From contig JAEWLI010000202.1 of the NCBI GenBank assembly GCA_023393375.1, positions 1 through 47,762 on the forward strand: a stretch of DNA of 47,762 bases, written 5' to 3'. The notes beneath the pieces were generated by a model, which saw only the letters and a list, made by a program, of their open reading frames with translations, was not told the origin of the DNA and did not search any database. Shown here in pieces: positions 31,271-39,978 of the stretch (within the stretch, counting starts at the first letter, position 1; the number at the start of each line of letters is the position of its first letter). The stretch comes from Bacteroidota bacterium (GTDB lineage Bacteria; Bacteroidota; Bacteroidia; Cytophagales; Cyclobacteriaceae). The translations under genes were made by a program, and so were the position numbers.

Positions 31271-33382
31271 ATGCAACTTTTTGAATCAGAAATTAAAAAT
31301 CCGGTAATATCTCAGGATATCCTTGACTTGGAAAAAAAGATCCGTTTGTTCAGATCGGGAGATATCGACAGCGAAAAATTTCGTAGCCTGCGGTTGATCA
31401 GAGGGATTTATGGTCAACGTCAGCCTGGCGTGCAAATGGTAAGAATAAAGCTACCCATAGGCAGGATTACGACCAACCAATTACGGAAGATTGCAGATAT
31501 TTCTGAAGAATATTCATACGGCAACCTACATGCAACTACTCGTCAGGACATTCAGATACATTACGTAAGTCTGGACCGTACACCGGAAATGTGGGCACGG
31601 CTGGAGGAAGATGAAGTAACTATTCGTGAAGCTTGTGGTAACACGGTCAGAAATATCACGGCATCTGCCACGGCAGGTGTTGATCCTGATGAACCATTTG
31701 ATGTTTCTCCTTATGCATGGGAAATGTTCCGTTATTTTTTGAGAAATCCCATTTGCCAAGATATGGGAAGGAAATTCAAAATCGCTTTTTCTTCAAGTGA
31801 TAAAGATTCTGCATATACTTTTATTCATGACCTGGGTTTTATTCCGAAAGTACAAATCGAAAATGGTCAGGAAAAAAGAGGTTTTAAAGTCCTAATAGGT
31901 GGCGGCTTGGGTTCCATACCGTACAATGCACTTACCGCATATGAGTTTTTGGAAGAAGATCAGATAATTCCTTTTACTGAAGGGGTAATAAGGGTATTTG
32001 ACCGCTATGGTGAAAGATTGCGCAGGCAAAAAGCAAGGTTCAAGTTCTTGTTAGCCGACATTGGGTTGGATGAACTGAAGCGAAGAGTTGAGGAAGAATG
32101 GAAAGCTGTAAATGCAAAATCACTTAAAGTGGACCTGACTTTGGTGCCTGATCCTATTATTCCGGAAGCAAGGTCATATCCGGCAGTAAAAATTGAGAAA
32201 CAGTGGAAATATGATGCTTGGCACAAAACCAATGTTTTTGAACAAAAGCAAAAAGGGTTTTATGGGGTTTATGTAAAACTTCCTCTTGGTAATATCGACC
32301 ATCAGAAAGCGCGGCTTTTTGCTGACATTATTGATCAATATGCAGCTAATGATGCCAGGGTCACTGTAAACCAAGGATATCTATTGCGATTTGTAAGACC
32401 GGAGGCTTTGCCATCATTATTCCTGGCACTCGATGAGTTAGGTCTCGCAGAGCCAGGTTTCGACAGCGTGGCCGATATTGCAGCATGTCCTGGCACTGAT
32501 TCATGTAATCTTGGAATAAGCAACAGTACCAATATTGCCGTGGCATTGGAGGAAGTTATCCGGAAAGAATACCCTGATTTGATTTATAATAATGAATTGA
32601 AAATTAAAATCAGCGGCTGCCCCAATTCGTGTGGTCAGCATGGTTTAGCTTCAATTGGCTTTCATGGTAGTTCCCAAAAAAATGGCACCATGGTATTCCC
32701 TGCACTTCAGGTAGTTTTGGGTGGAGGAGTTGGTGGAAATGGTGATGGTTTTCTGGCAGAAAAAGTCATTAAAATACCAAGCCGCAGAGGCCCTGATGCT
32801 TTACGCAAGTTATTAGATGATTATGCCGAAAACAGCTTGGACGGTGAATATTATTACGCTTATTTCCAACGACAAACCAAAAATTATTTTTATCAGTTGC
32901 TAAAGCCATTGACTGAAACGTCAAGTCTTAAACCAGAAGATTATATTGACTGGGGTAGCGATAAACTTTTTGAAGTAAAAACAGAAGCAGGGGAGTGTGC
33001 AGGAGTAATGATTGATCTTGTTTCCACTTTGCTGTATGAATGCCAGGAAAAAATTGACTGGGCCAAAGGTTCACTCGACAATGGAGCTAATGCTGATGCC
33101 ATTTATCATGCATATACAGCTTTTGTACAAGGAGCAAAAGCATTGTTATTGGACAAGGATGTAAGGGTAAATACCCAGATTGGCATCATCAGGGATTTTC
33201 AAAAGCAATATGTTGACACCGGAATTTTCACTTTTGAAGGTGGTTTTGAGGGGTATTTATTGAGAATGAAAGAAAATGAACCTACCCGGGAATTCGCAGA
33301 AAGCTATTTACAGGAATCTATAGATTTTCTGAACCTGATAAAAGATTACAGATCAAAAGAAGTGTTGGCAGACAACTCATAA
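31271..33382 (+). CDS. Assimilatory sulfite (or nitrite) reductase, siroheme/4Fe-4S, with C-terminal helical extension
   Basis: A 703-residue hemoprotein reductase. The ATG at 31271 (MQLFESEIKNPVISQDI) lies after the terminator; longer in-frame starts would overlap it. Two ferredoxin-like/siroheme half-domains are visible (RGIYGQRQPGVQMVRIKLP, LHATTRQDIQIHYV; then GVYVKLPLGNIDHQKARLFA, RVTVNQGYLLRF). The cluster cysteines are in AACPGTDSCNLGIS (about 406 and 412) and KISGCPNSCGQHG (about 448 and 452). The last ~125 residues are a helical extension resembling a HEPN-like domain (DLVSTLLYECQEKIDWAKGS and following). Cotranscribed siroheme and APS reductase genes make sulfite the likely substrate, producing sulfide for MetZ. 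Confidence 0.9.
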   Translation: MQLFESEIKNPVISQDILDLEKKIRLFRSGDIDSEKFRSLRLIRGIYGQRQPGVQMVRIKLPIGRITTNQLRKIADISEEYSYGNLHATTRQDIQIHYVSLDRTPEMWARLEEDEVTIREACGNTVRNITASATAGVDPDEPFDVSPYAWEMFRYFLRNPICQDMGRKFKIAFSSSDKDSAYTFIHDLGFIPKVQIENGQEKRGFKVLIGGGLGSIPYNALTAYEFLEEDQIIPFTEGVIRVFDRYGERLRRQKARFKFLLADIGLDELKRRVEEEWKAVNAKSLKVDLTLVPDPIIPEARSYPAVKIEKQWKYDAWHKTNVFEQKQKGFYGVYVKLPLGNIDHQKARLFADIIDQYAANDARVTVNQGYLLRFVRPEALPSLFLALDELGLAEPGFDSVADIAACPGTDSCNLGISNSTNIAVALEEVIRKEYPDLIYNNELKIKISGCPNSCGQHGLASIGFHGSSQKNGTMVFPALQVVLGGGVGGNGDGFLAEKVIKIPSRRGPDALRKLLDDYAENSLDGEYYYAYFQRQTKNYFYQLLKPLTETSSLKPEDYIDWGSDKLFEVKTEAGECAGVMIDLVSTLLYECQEKIDWAKGSLDNGANADAIYHAYTAFVQGAKALLLDKDVRVNTQIGIIRDFQKQYVDTGIFTFEGGFEGYLLRMKENEPTREFAESYLQESIDFLNLIKDYRSKEVLADNS

Positions 33383-33385
33383 AAA

Positions 33386-34174
33386 ATGTTTAAAAGAGGT
33401 AAACTTATATTGATCGGTGCAGGTCCAGGCGACCCGGAACTGATCACCCTCAAAGCGGTAAAAGCTTTATCCGAAGCCAAAGTCGTATTGTATGATGCAT
33501 TGGTAAATAAAAGCCTGCTCGAGCATGCTCATGAAGATGCACCTAAAATTTTTGTTGGAAAACGTGGAGGTATGATGAAGTGCGATCAGGATGAAATTAA
33601 TGAATTGATTGTGAGGTGTGCCATGCAATATGGTTCGGTAGTACGGTTGAAAGGTGGAGATCCATTTGTTTTTGGCAGGGGACATGAAGAAATAACCTAT
33701 GCAGAACAATTTGGCATTGAGACTGAGGTGATTCCGGGTGTAAGCAGTGCCATTGCGGCTCCAGCATCCCAAAAAATACCTTTGACTGTACGGGGTGTGA
33801 ATGAAAGTTTTTGGGTGATCACAGGAACAACAAAAAATCACCAGCTTTCTGAAGATGTAAAAATAGCTGCTCAAAGTAGTGCAACGATCGTGATTTTGAT
33901 GGGCATGAAAAATCTGGAAGAAATTGCCGGTATTTTCTCTGTCAGTGGGAAAAGTGACATTCCCGTGGCTATAATTCAGAATGGTACACTACCCAATGAA
34001 AGGATCGTTTCCGGTACAATGGATAAAATAGTGGATCTGGCAAGAAGCAATGATATTGGCTCGCCTGCTGTAATAGTAATTGGTGAAGTGGTAAAACATG
34101 CTTCCAATCAGCTCATAAAAGAAACGTTTAGTCAGCTCCATTGGGATGACAGCTATTACAGCAATGCCGTATAA
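33386..34174 (+). CDS. cobA: Uroporphyrinogen-III C-methyltransferase
   Basis: SUMT, 262 residues, the enzyme that makes precorrin-2 from uroporphyrinogen III using two SAM. Motifs are LIGAGPGDPELITLKAVKAL at the N-terminus, RLKGGDPFVFGRGHEE (about 88-103), VIPGVSSAIAAPASQKIPLT and a C-terminal NGTLPNERIVSGTM. It starts 3 nt after the reductase stop. With the following gene it supplies siroheme, the cofactor of the first enzyme in the operon. The precorrin-2 could also feed corrinoid synthesis, but no such genes are nearby. Confidence 0.95.
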   Translation: MFKRGKLILIGAGPGDPELITLKAVKALSEAKVVLYDALVNKSLLEHAHEDAPKIFVGKRGGMMKCDQDEINELIVRCAMQYGSVVRLKGGDPFVFGRGHEEITYAEQFGIETEVIPGVSSAIAAPASQKIPLTVRGVNESFWVITGTTKNHQLSEDVKIAAQSSATIVILMGMKNLEEIAGIFSVSGKSDIPVAIIQNGTLPNERIVSGTMDKIVDLARSNDIGSPAVIVIGEVVKHASNQLIKETFSQLHWDDSYYSNAV

Positions 34175-34176
34175 AA

Positions 34177-34758
34177 ATGAATCGCCTGTATCCGATATTC
34201 GTAAAAATAGAACAACTGGATGTCCTGCTGGTAGGAGGGGGTAATGTAGGGTTGGAGAAGCTGAATTCTTTACTGGATAACAGCCCTGAAATAAAGCTTA
34301 CCATTGTGGCTGATAAAATCCTCCCTGAAGTTTGGGATAAAGCATCTTTATCTCCAAGAATCAGAATAAACGAAAGACAATTTGAGATGGAAGATCTCAA
34401 CGGCAAGGATCTGGTATTTCTCGCTACAGATAATCGCCAGCTTCACGAACAAATCAGAATTGAAGCACGGAAAAGAAAAATCCTGCTAAATGTAGCAGAT
34501 ACCCCGGAACTATGTGATTTTTATTTGGGGTCTATCGTTCAAAAAGGTGACTTGAAAATAGGAATATCTACCAATGGTAAATCACCTACAATAGCGAAAC
34601 GATTAAAAGAATTTTTAAATGACATTATTCCATTGAATATTCAGGAATCATTGGATCAGATGCAACAGGTAAGAAATACAATTAAAGGAAATTTTGAAGA
34701 TAAAGTGAAAGCACTCAACCAAATCACATCAGGATGGCTGCAGAACAAGGAGGACTAA
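34177..34758 (+). CDS. Precorrin-2 dehydrogenase / siroheme synthase (SirC/Met8-like)
   Basis: A 193-residue NAD-dependent siroheme-biosynthesis protein equal to the N-terminal half of CysG. The NAD-binding motif is VLLVGGGNVGLEKLNSLLD near residue 17, followed by LVFLATDNRQLHEQI, LLNVADTPELCDFYLGS and KIGISTNGKSPTIAKRLKEFL. It oxidises precorrin-2 to sirohydrochlorin. Met8-type relatives also insert iron, and no separate ferrochelatase gene is present here, so it may be bifunctional. It starts 2 nt after cobA, and its stop overlaps the start of cysH by one base (TAATG). Confidence 0.92.
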   Translation: MNRLYPIFVKIEQLDVLLVGGGNVGLEKLNSLLDNSPEIKLTIVADKILPEVWDKASLSPRIRINERQFEMEDLNGKDLVFLATDNRQLHEQIRIEARKRKILLNVADTPELCDFYLGSIVQKGDLKIGISTNGKSPTIAKRLKEFLNDIIPLNIQESLDQMQQVRNTIKGNFEDKVKALNQITSGWLQNKED

Positions 34759-35408
34759 TGGTAGACTTACAGCAATTGAATGAAAAGTACAGAAGTATGG
34801 CTCCTTCCGAAAGGATGAGTGAAGTATACAAAGATTTTGAAAGGATATTGGTTACTTCATCTTTCGGAACCACCAGTGCTTTATTATTGCACATGGTTAC
34901 CCAGGCCAAGCCAGATCAAATAGTTCATTTTATAGATACTACGTACCACTTTAAAGAAACAATGGCTTATAAAGATCAACTCACAAGGCTATTGAACCTT
35001 AATGTGGAAGTGTTGAAAGGGGAGGCGTGGAAGAATGAATATACCCGGAACTTCGAGGTATGGAAAAAAGAGCCGGATATTTGCTGCTCTATCAATAAAG
35101 TAGAACCTGTAGACAGGATCAAGGATAATTATCAGATCTGGGTATCAGGTTTGATGAGATGGCAAAATTCTCATCGCCAAAAGCTTGATGTATTCGAACA
35201 GAAAGGAAATATTATTAAGTTTTATCCTATCATCGATATCTCAGAAGAGGATCTTGAAAAATATTATATTGAACATAAATTGCCGCAACATGCATTGAGG
35301 GAATTAGGTTATGAATCTGTTGGGTGTATTCATTGTACCAAACAAGGAAAAAGAAGAGAAGGCAGATGGGTGAATTTCTTTAAAAATGAATGTGGATTAC
35401 ATATTTAA
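34758..35408 (+). CDS. cysH: Adenylyl-sulfate (APS/PAPS) reductase
   Basis: A 216-residue assimilatory reductase converting activated sulfate to sulfite. The ATG at 34758 overlaps the previous stop and has a strong AAGGAGGA just upstream, so I choose it over the ATG at 34734. The P-loop-like TSSFGTTSALLLHM binds the nucleotide. ICCSI and GCIHC are the Cys-Cys...CxxC ligands of a 4Fe-4S cluster, which in this family indicates the APS-using type. The C-terminal ECGLHI carries the catalytic Cys. It completes the sulfate-to-sulfide part of the operon; ATP sulfurylase genes are not in the window. Confidence 0.94.
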   Translation: MVDLQQLNEKYRSMAPSERMSEVYKDFERILVTSSFGTTSALLLHMVTQAKPDQIVHFIDTTYHFKETMAYKDQLTRLLNLNVEVLKGEAWKNEYTRNFEVWKKEPDICCSINKVEPVDRIKDNYQIWVSGLMRWQNSHRQKLDVFEQKGNIIKFYPIIDISEEDLEKYYIEHKLPQHALRELGYESVGCIHCTKQGKRREGRWVNFFKNECGLHI

Positions 35409-35416
35409 TTTAAAAG

Positions 35417-35466
35417 AAAGGGATTTCAACCGCCTGCTAGTTGGCAGGTGATTTCCCTTTGTTTCT
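35417..35466 (+). terminator. Terminator of the sir-cobA-sirC-cysH operon
   Basis: A two-part stem: AAAGGGA/TCCCTTT outside and CCTGC/GCAGG inside, 9 nt after the cysH stop, ending in a T-rich sequence. Confidence 0.7.
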
Positions 35467-35563
35467 AGTTGATTAAATAAAACAGGTTTACGTCCGGTTT
35501 TTAGACTTTTTGTTCCTTTATAATTAAAGACCCTTCAAAACATACTTTCCAAACAGATTTTTA

Positions 35564-35571
35564 TAAATTTG
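35564..35571 (+). promoter_or_regulatory. Promoter -7 box of ilvD
   Basis: TAAATTTG exact consensus; the start would be near 35578, giving a leader of about 37 nt. No leader peptide or attenuator is visible here. Confidence 0.5.
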
Positions 35572-35614
35572 TTACAATACTTATTTTTTAATTTTTTAGA
35601 ATACCCTCTCTGTT

Positions 35615-37291
35615 ATGGAAAATAAACTCAACAAATACAGCCAAACAATAACCCAGGACGAAACCTTACCAGCAGCTCAAGCAATGTTATATGGCCTGGG
35701 CATGAAAGAAAAGGATTTTAGTAAAGCTCAGGTGGGGATCGTTAGTACGGGATATCAGGGTAATCCATGTAACATGCACCTCAACGGACTTGCAGAGTGG
35801 GTTAAGCAAAGTGTTGATGAACAAGACTCGCTTTATGGCTTGATTTTCCACACCATTGGCGTAAGTGACGGCATCACCAATGGCAATGAAGGTATGAAAT
35901 ATTCTTTGCCTTCACGAGAACTTATCGCCGATTCTATTGAAACGGTAGTCAGTGCACAATTTTATGATGCGGTGATTCCTATAGTGGGCTGTGATAAAAA
36001 TCTACCCGGAGCCATGATCGCATTGGGTCGATTAAATCGTCCGGCTATTCTACTCTATGGCGGCACTGTAAAGCCTGGAAGGTGGAAAGGCGAGGACTTG
36101 AACATAGTTTCGGCTTTTGAAGCGTATGGACAAAAATTAAAAGGAAGTATTTCTGACGAGGATTATAAAGGTATCATACAAAATGCTATTCCTGGAGCTG
36201 GAGCCTGCGGTGGCATGTATACAGCCAATACCATGGCCACAGCAATTGAGTGTATGGGAATGAGCTTGCCTTACTCTTCTTCCAATCCGGCAGTAAGCAG
36301 CGAAAAAAACCTGGATTGTTCACAGATTGGTAAAGCGATTAAAAATCTTCTTGAGAAAAATATTACGCCCCGTTCTATTATGACCAAGGCAGCATTCGAA
36401 AATGCGATAAGGATTACGATGGCATTGGGTGGATCTACCAATGTTGTTTTGCATCTCATTGCCATGGCCAAAGCCGTTGATGTGCCGCTTACTTTGCATG
36501 ATTTCCAACGGATCAGCGATAACACCCCATTTATTGCCGACTTAAAACCCAGTGGAAAATACCTTATGGAAGACCTCCATAAAATAGGGGGTGTGCCAGG
36601 TGTGATGAAATATATGTTGAATGAAGGTTTTTTAGATGGGAACACGCTTACGGTTACAGGTAAAACATTGGGAGAAAACCTTGAGAAAGCAGCTGATCTG
36701 GCTAAAGGACAGACAATTATTCAGCCGTTCAACAGCCCGATTAAAACAACCGGGCATATTCAAATACTGTTTGGCAATTTGGCTGAAAAGGGTGCTGTTG
36801 CCAAAATCACAGGTAAAGAAGGTGAATATTTTACAGGCCCTGCCCGTGTATTCGAAGACGAATATGAGGCAGTGAATGGTATTAGCCAAACAGTAAAAAA
36901 AGGTGATGTTATTGTCATTCGCAATTCTGGCCCAAAAGGCGGTCCTGGAATGCCGGAAATGTTGAAACCAACAGGAGCAGTGATGGGTGCGGGCTTAGGC
37001 AAGGATGTGGCATTGATTACAGATGGCCGTTTTTCTGGTGGGTCGCATGGTTTTGTGGTGGGTCATATTACACCTGAAGCTTACGAAGGTGGCATGATCG
37101 GTTTGTTGCAGGATGGAGATATTATCACCATCGATGCAACCAAAAATATGCTTCATGTTGATTTATCAGATGAGGAAATAGCACAGCGAAGAAAAGCCTG
37201 GAAGAAACCAATAAGCAAGGCAACCACAGGTGTGTTGAAAAAATTTATTGACTCGGTTTCCCCTGCCTCTGAAGGCTGTGTGACCAGCTAA
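35615..37291 (+). CDS. ilvD: Dihydroxy-acid dehydratase
   Basis: A 558-residue IlvD/Edd enzyme, an Fe-S dehydratase of branched-chain amino acid synthesis. Cluster cysteines are visible in GYQGNPCNMHLNGLAEW, PIVGCDKNLPGAMIALGR and GAGACGGMYTANTMATAIE. The C-terminal part has GPKGGPGMPEMLKPTGA and LITDGRFSGGSHGFVVGH, characteristic of DHAD rather than phosphogluconate dehydratase, which is longer. It is monocistronic in this window; other ilv/leu genes are not adjacent, which is less usual since ilvD often heads an ilv-leu operon. Confidence 0.95.
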   Translation: MENKLNKYSQTITQDETLPAAQAMLYGLGMKEKDFSKAQVGIVSTGYQGNPCNMHLNGLAEWVKQSVDEQDSLYGLIFHTIGVSDGITNGNEGMKYSLPSRELIADSIETVVSAQFYDAVIPIVGCDKNLPGAMIALGRLNRPAILLYGGTVKPGRWKGEDLNIVSAFEAYGQKLKGSISDEDYKGIIQNAIPGAGACGGMYTANTMATAIECMGMSLPYSSSNPAVSSEKNLDCSQIGKAIKNLLEKNITPRSIMTKAAFENAIRITMALGGSTNVVLHLIAMAKAVDVPLTLHDFQRISDNTPFIADLKPSGKYLMEDLHKIGGVPGVMKYMLNEGFLDGNTLTVTGKTLGENLEKAADLAKGQTIIQPFNSPIKTTGHIQILFGNLAEKGAVAKITGKEGEYFTGPARVFEDEYEAVNGISQTVKKGDVIVIRNSGPKGGPGMPEMLKPTGAVMGAGLGKDVALITDGRFSGGSHGFVVGHITPEAYEGGMIGLLQDGDIITIDATKNMLHVDLSDEEIAQRRKAWKKPISKATTGVLKKFIDSVSPASEGCVTS

Positions 37292-37941
37292 AAAAATATA
37301 TGACTTCTAAATAAGATGGATATTAACTCACAAGGGAAGGGAGTTGGGTTAAATTTAGTTGTGATTCGATTGAGCCGGATGTTCCCAAAATTCAGGATGG
37401 TAGAGTGAAGGTGAAAGGGAGGTGTTTATTCTACCCTAATATCTATTTCACTTACACTGCTTCTCCATTGTGTGAAATTTCTAACCATGGCATCAATATC
37501 ATAAAATCTCCAACCAGTTTCATCAAAAAACCTCCTTACTTCTTTTTCAGTGGCTACTATACCCTTTCTGCCAATTTGCCTTAAAAAATAAGCGTCTAAA
37601 ATTCGAGTCTTCAATTTCATACTGATAAGTCATTTATGGTTAATTAAAAAAATGTTACTGACAAATGAATATCCATCAAATATTTAACAATTTTCATTAG
37701 GCACTTCGATGGAAATCTTAAAAAGTAAAACTGTTTATGTATGGAAATATACGTAATAATATTTATTTGGTAAACGCAAAAAGTAAAAAAAACTATGATT
37801 CTGTGAAAGTTATTTGAAAATGGCAAAATATTATATATATTTTATAATATCATTTTAATAAAAGGCTTTTACTGCGCTACAACTGTAATTTTTACGCTTT
37901 TACGATATGTTTATCACTATATAAATGTTGATGTTATAAAT
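37292..37941. other. Mostly gene-free region downstream of ilvD
   Basis: Apart from the small minus-strand ORF at 37426-37620 I see no gene. The right half (37640-37940) is strongly AT-rich, with runs such as TATATATATTTTATAATATC. No clear terminator for ilvD was identified. Confidence 0.5.
37426..37620 (-). CDS. Small hypothetical protein
   Basis: A 64-residue ORF, MKLKTRILDAYFLRQIGRKG and so on to VSEIDIRVE, with normal codon use, charged and aromatic residues and no membrane segment. The middle (VATEKEVRRFFDETGWRFYDIDAMVRNF) looks like a folded helical segment. No family is recognised and no promoter is obvious. It could be a genuine small protein or a fragment. Confidence 0.4.
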   Translation of the reverse strand: MKLKTRILDAYFLRQIGRKGIVATEKEVRRFFDETGWRFYDIDAMVRNFTQWRSSVSEIDIRVE

Positions 37942-39558
37942 TTATACAAAATCAAAATTTATTCCGTCGAATAGGCCTTTATCACTCAGTTTTAATTCCG
38001 GGATAACCAATAAAGCCATAAATGAGAGGGTCATGAAAGGTGAAGACAAATTGCTCCCCAATGATTTAGCCATATTATCAAGTGCTTTATATTTTTCAGC
38101 TACTTCAAAGCCATCATCCGGAGACATTAAACCTGCTACAGGTAAAGGTAAAATCATTTCTCTGTCATTGTCTACAGCTGCAATTCCTCCTTTATGCTCA
38201 ATTATTAAATTCACCACTTTTGTTATAGACTCATCATCTACACCCACCACAATAATATTGTGTGAATCATGAGCTACACTTGATGCAATAGCCCCTTTTT
38301 TTATTCCAATGTTTTTAATAAAAGAAACAGCAGGACGTTCTTCAGCATAACGGTTTACCACTGCTATTTTGAGGATGTCATTTTCAATGTTAGGTTGTAT
38401 AAATCCTTCAGCATCCCGATCCACTTTCACATAAATCTTTTCTGTAATTAATTCCTGGTTTTTGGCTACAATTACTGGAATTTCGAGTGATTGATTGGAA
38501 TAATTAAAATCCTGAGGAGATTTTTTCGATGTTTGAAAATGATTAATGATTTCACTATTTATCCTGGGGATAAAGGATTTGCCATTTTCAGCGACCAACG
38601 AGCCATTGATGTAGGTTTGTTGCACTTTAAAATTTTTTAGATCTTCAATCACAATAAAGTCGGCAGGGTCACCTACTTTTAATAAACCTGAATCCAAATG
38701 ATAATGATGGACTGGGTTTACACAAGCGATTTTTAACACATCAAATACATCTGCTCCCATTAACACAGCACGTTTTACCAACTCATTGATATGGCCTAAG
38801 ATCAGTTCATCGGGATGCTTGTCATCTGAGCAGAACATTAAATCATTGGCATATTGATTGATGAGTGGGAATAATTCCGGGAAATTCCTGGCCGCACTTC
38901 CTTCCCTGATCAATATTTTCATACCATTTTTAAGTTTGTGAATGGCTTCATCCAATTGATAACACTCATGGTCAGTGCTAATTCCAGCATTAATATATTG
39001 AACAGCTTTTTCACCTTTCAATCCGGGAGCATGGCCATCTACGGGAAGGCCATATTTTTTTGCAAGTTCTATTTTTACTGTTACCAGCGGATCATTATTC
39101 AATACACCTGGCCAATTCATCATTTCAGCAAGATACTTCACCGGGTAATTGCGGAATAGATCTTCAATGTTATCAGGTGAAATGACATCACCGGCTGTTT
39201 CAAAAGATGTAGCTGGAACACACGAGGGTGCACCGAAGTGAAACTTGAAATTAACCTTTTTGCCATTGTCTATCATATATTTCACACCTTTCAAACCCAA
39301 AACATTTGCTATTTCATGTGGGTCTGATACCGTGGCTACGGTGCCATGTATGACTGCTATCCTCGCAAATTCTGCAGGTGTAAGCATGGAACTTTCAATA
39401 TGGATATGCGCATCTATAAATCCAGGTAAAATGTATTGATTGGAATCATGATCGGCTTTTTCTATCTTTTGTATACCCGAATCTTTATCGAAAGTAATAT
39501 ACCCTGAAAATATTTCCCTTTTTTCAATATCAATGATTTGGCCTTTAATTCTGGTCAT
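37942..39558 (-). CDS. ade: Adenine deaminase
   Basis: A 538-residue amidohydrolase-superfamily adenine deaminase (adenine to hypoxanthine, purine salvage). Signature segments are PGFIDAHIHIESSMLTPAEFA, with the metal-binding HxH, HGTVATVSDPHEIANVLG, DGHAPGLKGEKAVQYINAGI, STDHECYQLDEA and MFCSDDKHPDELI. The C-terminal adenine-deaminase-specific domain contains SSVAHDSHNIIVVGVDD and LPLPVAGLMSPDDG. Length matches the bacterial Ade family (about 540-600). It is transcribed alone, convergent with ilvD. Confidence 0.95.
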   Translation of the reverse strand: MTRIKGQIIDIEKREIFSGYITFDKDSGIQKIEKADHDSNQYILPGFIDAHIHIESSMLTPAEFARIAVIHGTVATVSDPHEIANVLGLKGVKYMIDNGKKVNFKFHFGAPSCVPATSFETAGDVISPDNIEDLFRNYPVKYLAEMMNWPGVLNNDPLVTVKIELAKKYGLPVDGHAPGLKGEKAVQYINAGISTDHECYQLDEAIHKLKNGMKILIREGSAARNFPELFPLINQYANDLMFCSDDKHPDELILGHINELVKRAVLMGADVFDVLKIACVNPVHHYHLDSGLLKVGDPADFIVIEDLKNFKVQQTYINGSLVAENGKSFIPRINSEIINHFQTSKKSPQDFNYSNQSLEIPVIVAKNQELITEKIYVKVDRDAEGFIQPNIENDILKIAVVNRYAEERPAVSFIKNIGIKKGAIASSVAHDSHNIIVVGVDDESITKVVNLIIEHKGGIAAVDNDREMILPLPVAGLMSPDDGFEVAEKYKALDNMAKSLGSNLSSPFMTLSFMALLVIPELKLSDKGLFDGINFDFV

Positions 39559-39784
39559 GATTGTATAGGTTTAAAATAGTATCAACAAAACATCGTTTAA
39601 AATTAGGGATAAAATGCGAATGTAAATGAAATGCACGCTCTATGTCCTAAAAGCCGGATATAATTTATGCAATTATCAGTATTTGTTTTTATCAATTAAC
39701 TAAATGATCTGTATTTTACGTGAGTTAAGTTTATTCGATTATAAAACAAGCGTGAAAATGACGGATTAAACAGACAGAAAACTT

Positions 39785-39792
39785 TATATTTG
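39785..39792 (+). promoter_or_regulatory. Promoter -7 box of the small lipoprotein-cmk-ispH operon
   Basis: TATATTTG exact consensus 18 nt before the ATG at 39811, implying a very short leader. Confidence 0.5.
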
Positions 39793-39810
39793 TACGAAAT
39801 TTTTATAAAA

Positions 39811-39972
39811 ATGAGAATACCGAAGAAACCACTCTTGATGAAATATTCCAGAAGGTTAATCATCTTAATATTATTTTTATCTTTAGGTTTTTCAAGTTGT
39901 AAATCAACTCAGACAAAAGGGAGAAGTCTGCCAAAAGGAAAGCCAATCCCATGCCCAACAAAAGATTGTTAA
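39811..39972 (+). CDS. Small lipoprotein
   Basis: A 53-residue protein: basic N-terminus (MRIPKKPLLMKYSRR), a hydrophobic segment LIILILFLSLGFSSC with a lipobox Cys, then a short tail rich in Lys, Gly and Pro ending KPIPCPTKDC. An internal ATG (MKYSRRLII) would give a more typical signal. It lies 6 nt before cmk, under a consensus promoter, so it is cotranscribed. The two extra Cys in the tail are notable. No function is known to me. Confidence 0.65.
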   Translation: MRIPKKPLLMKYSRRLIILILFLSLGFSSCKSTQTKGRSLPKGKPIPCPTKDC

Positions 39973-39978
39973 TACCAT

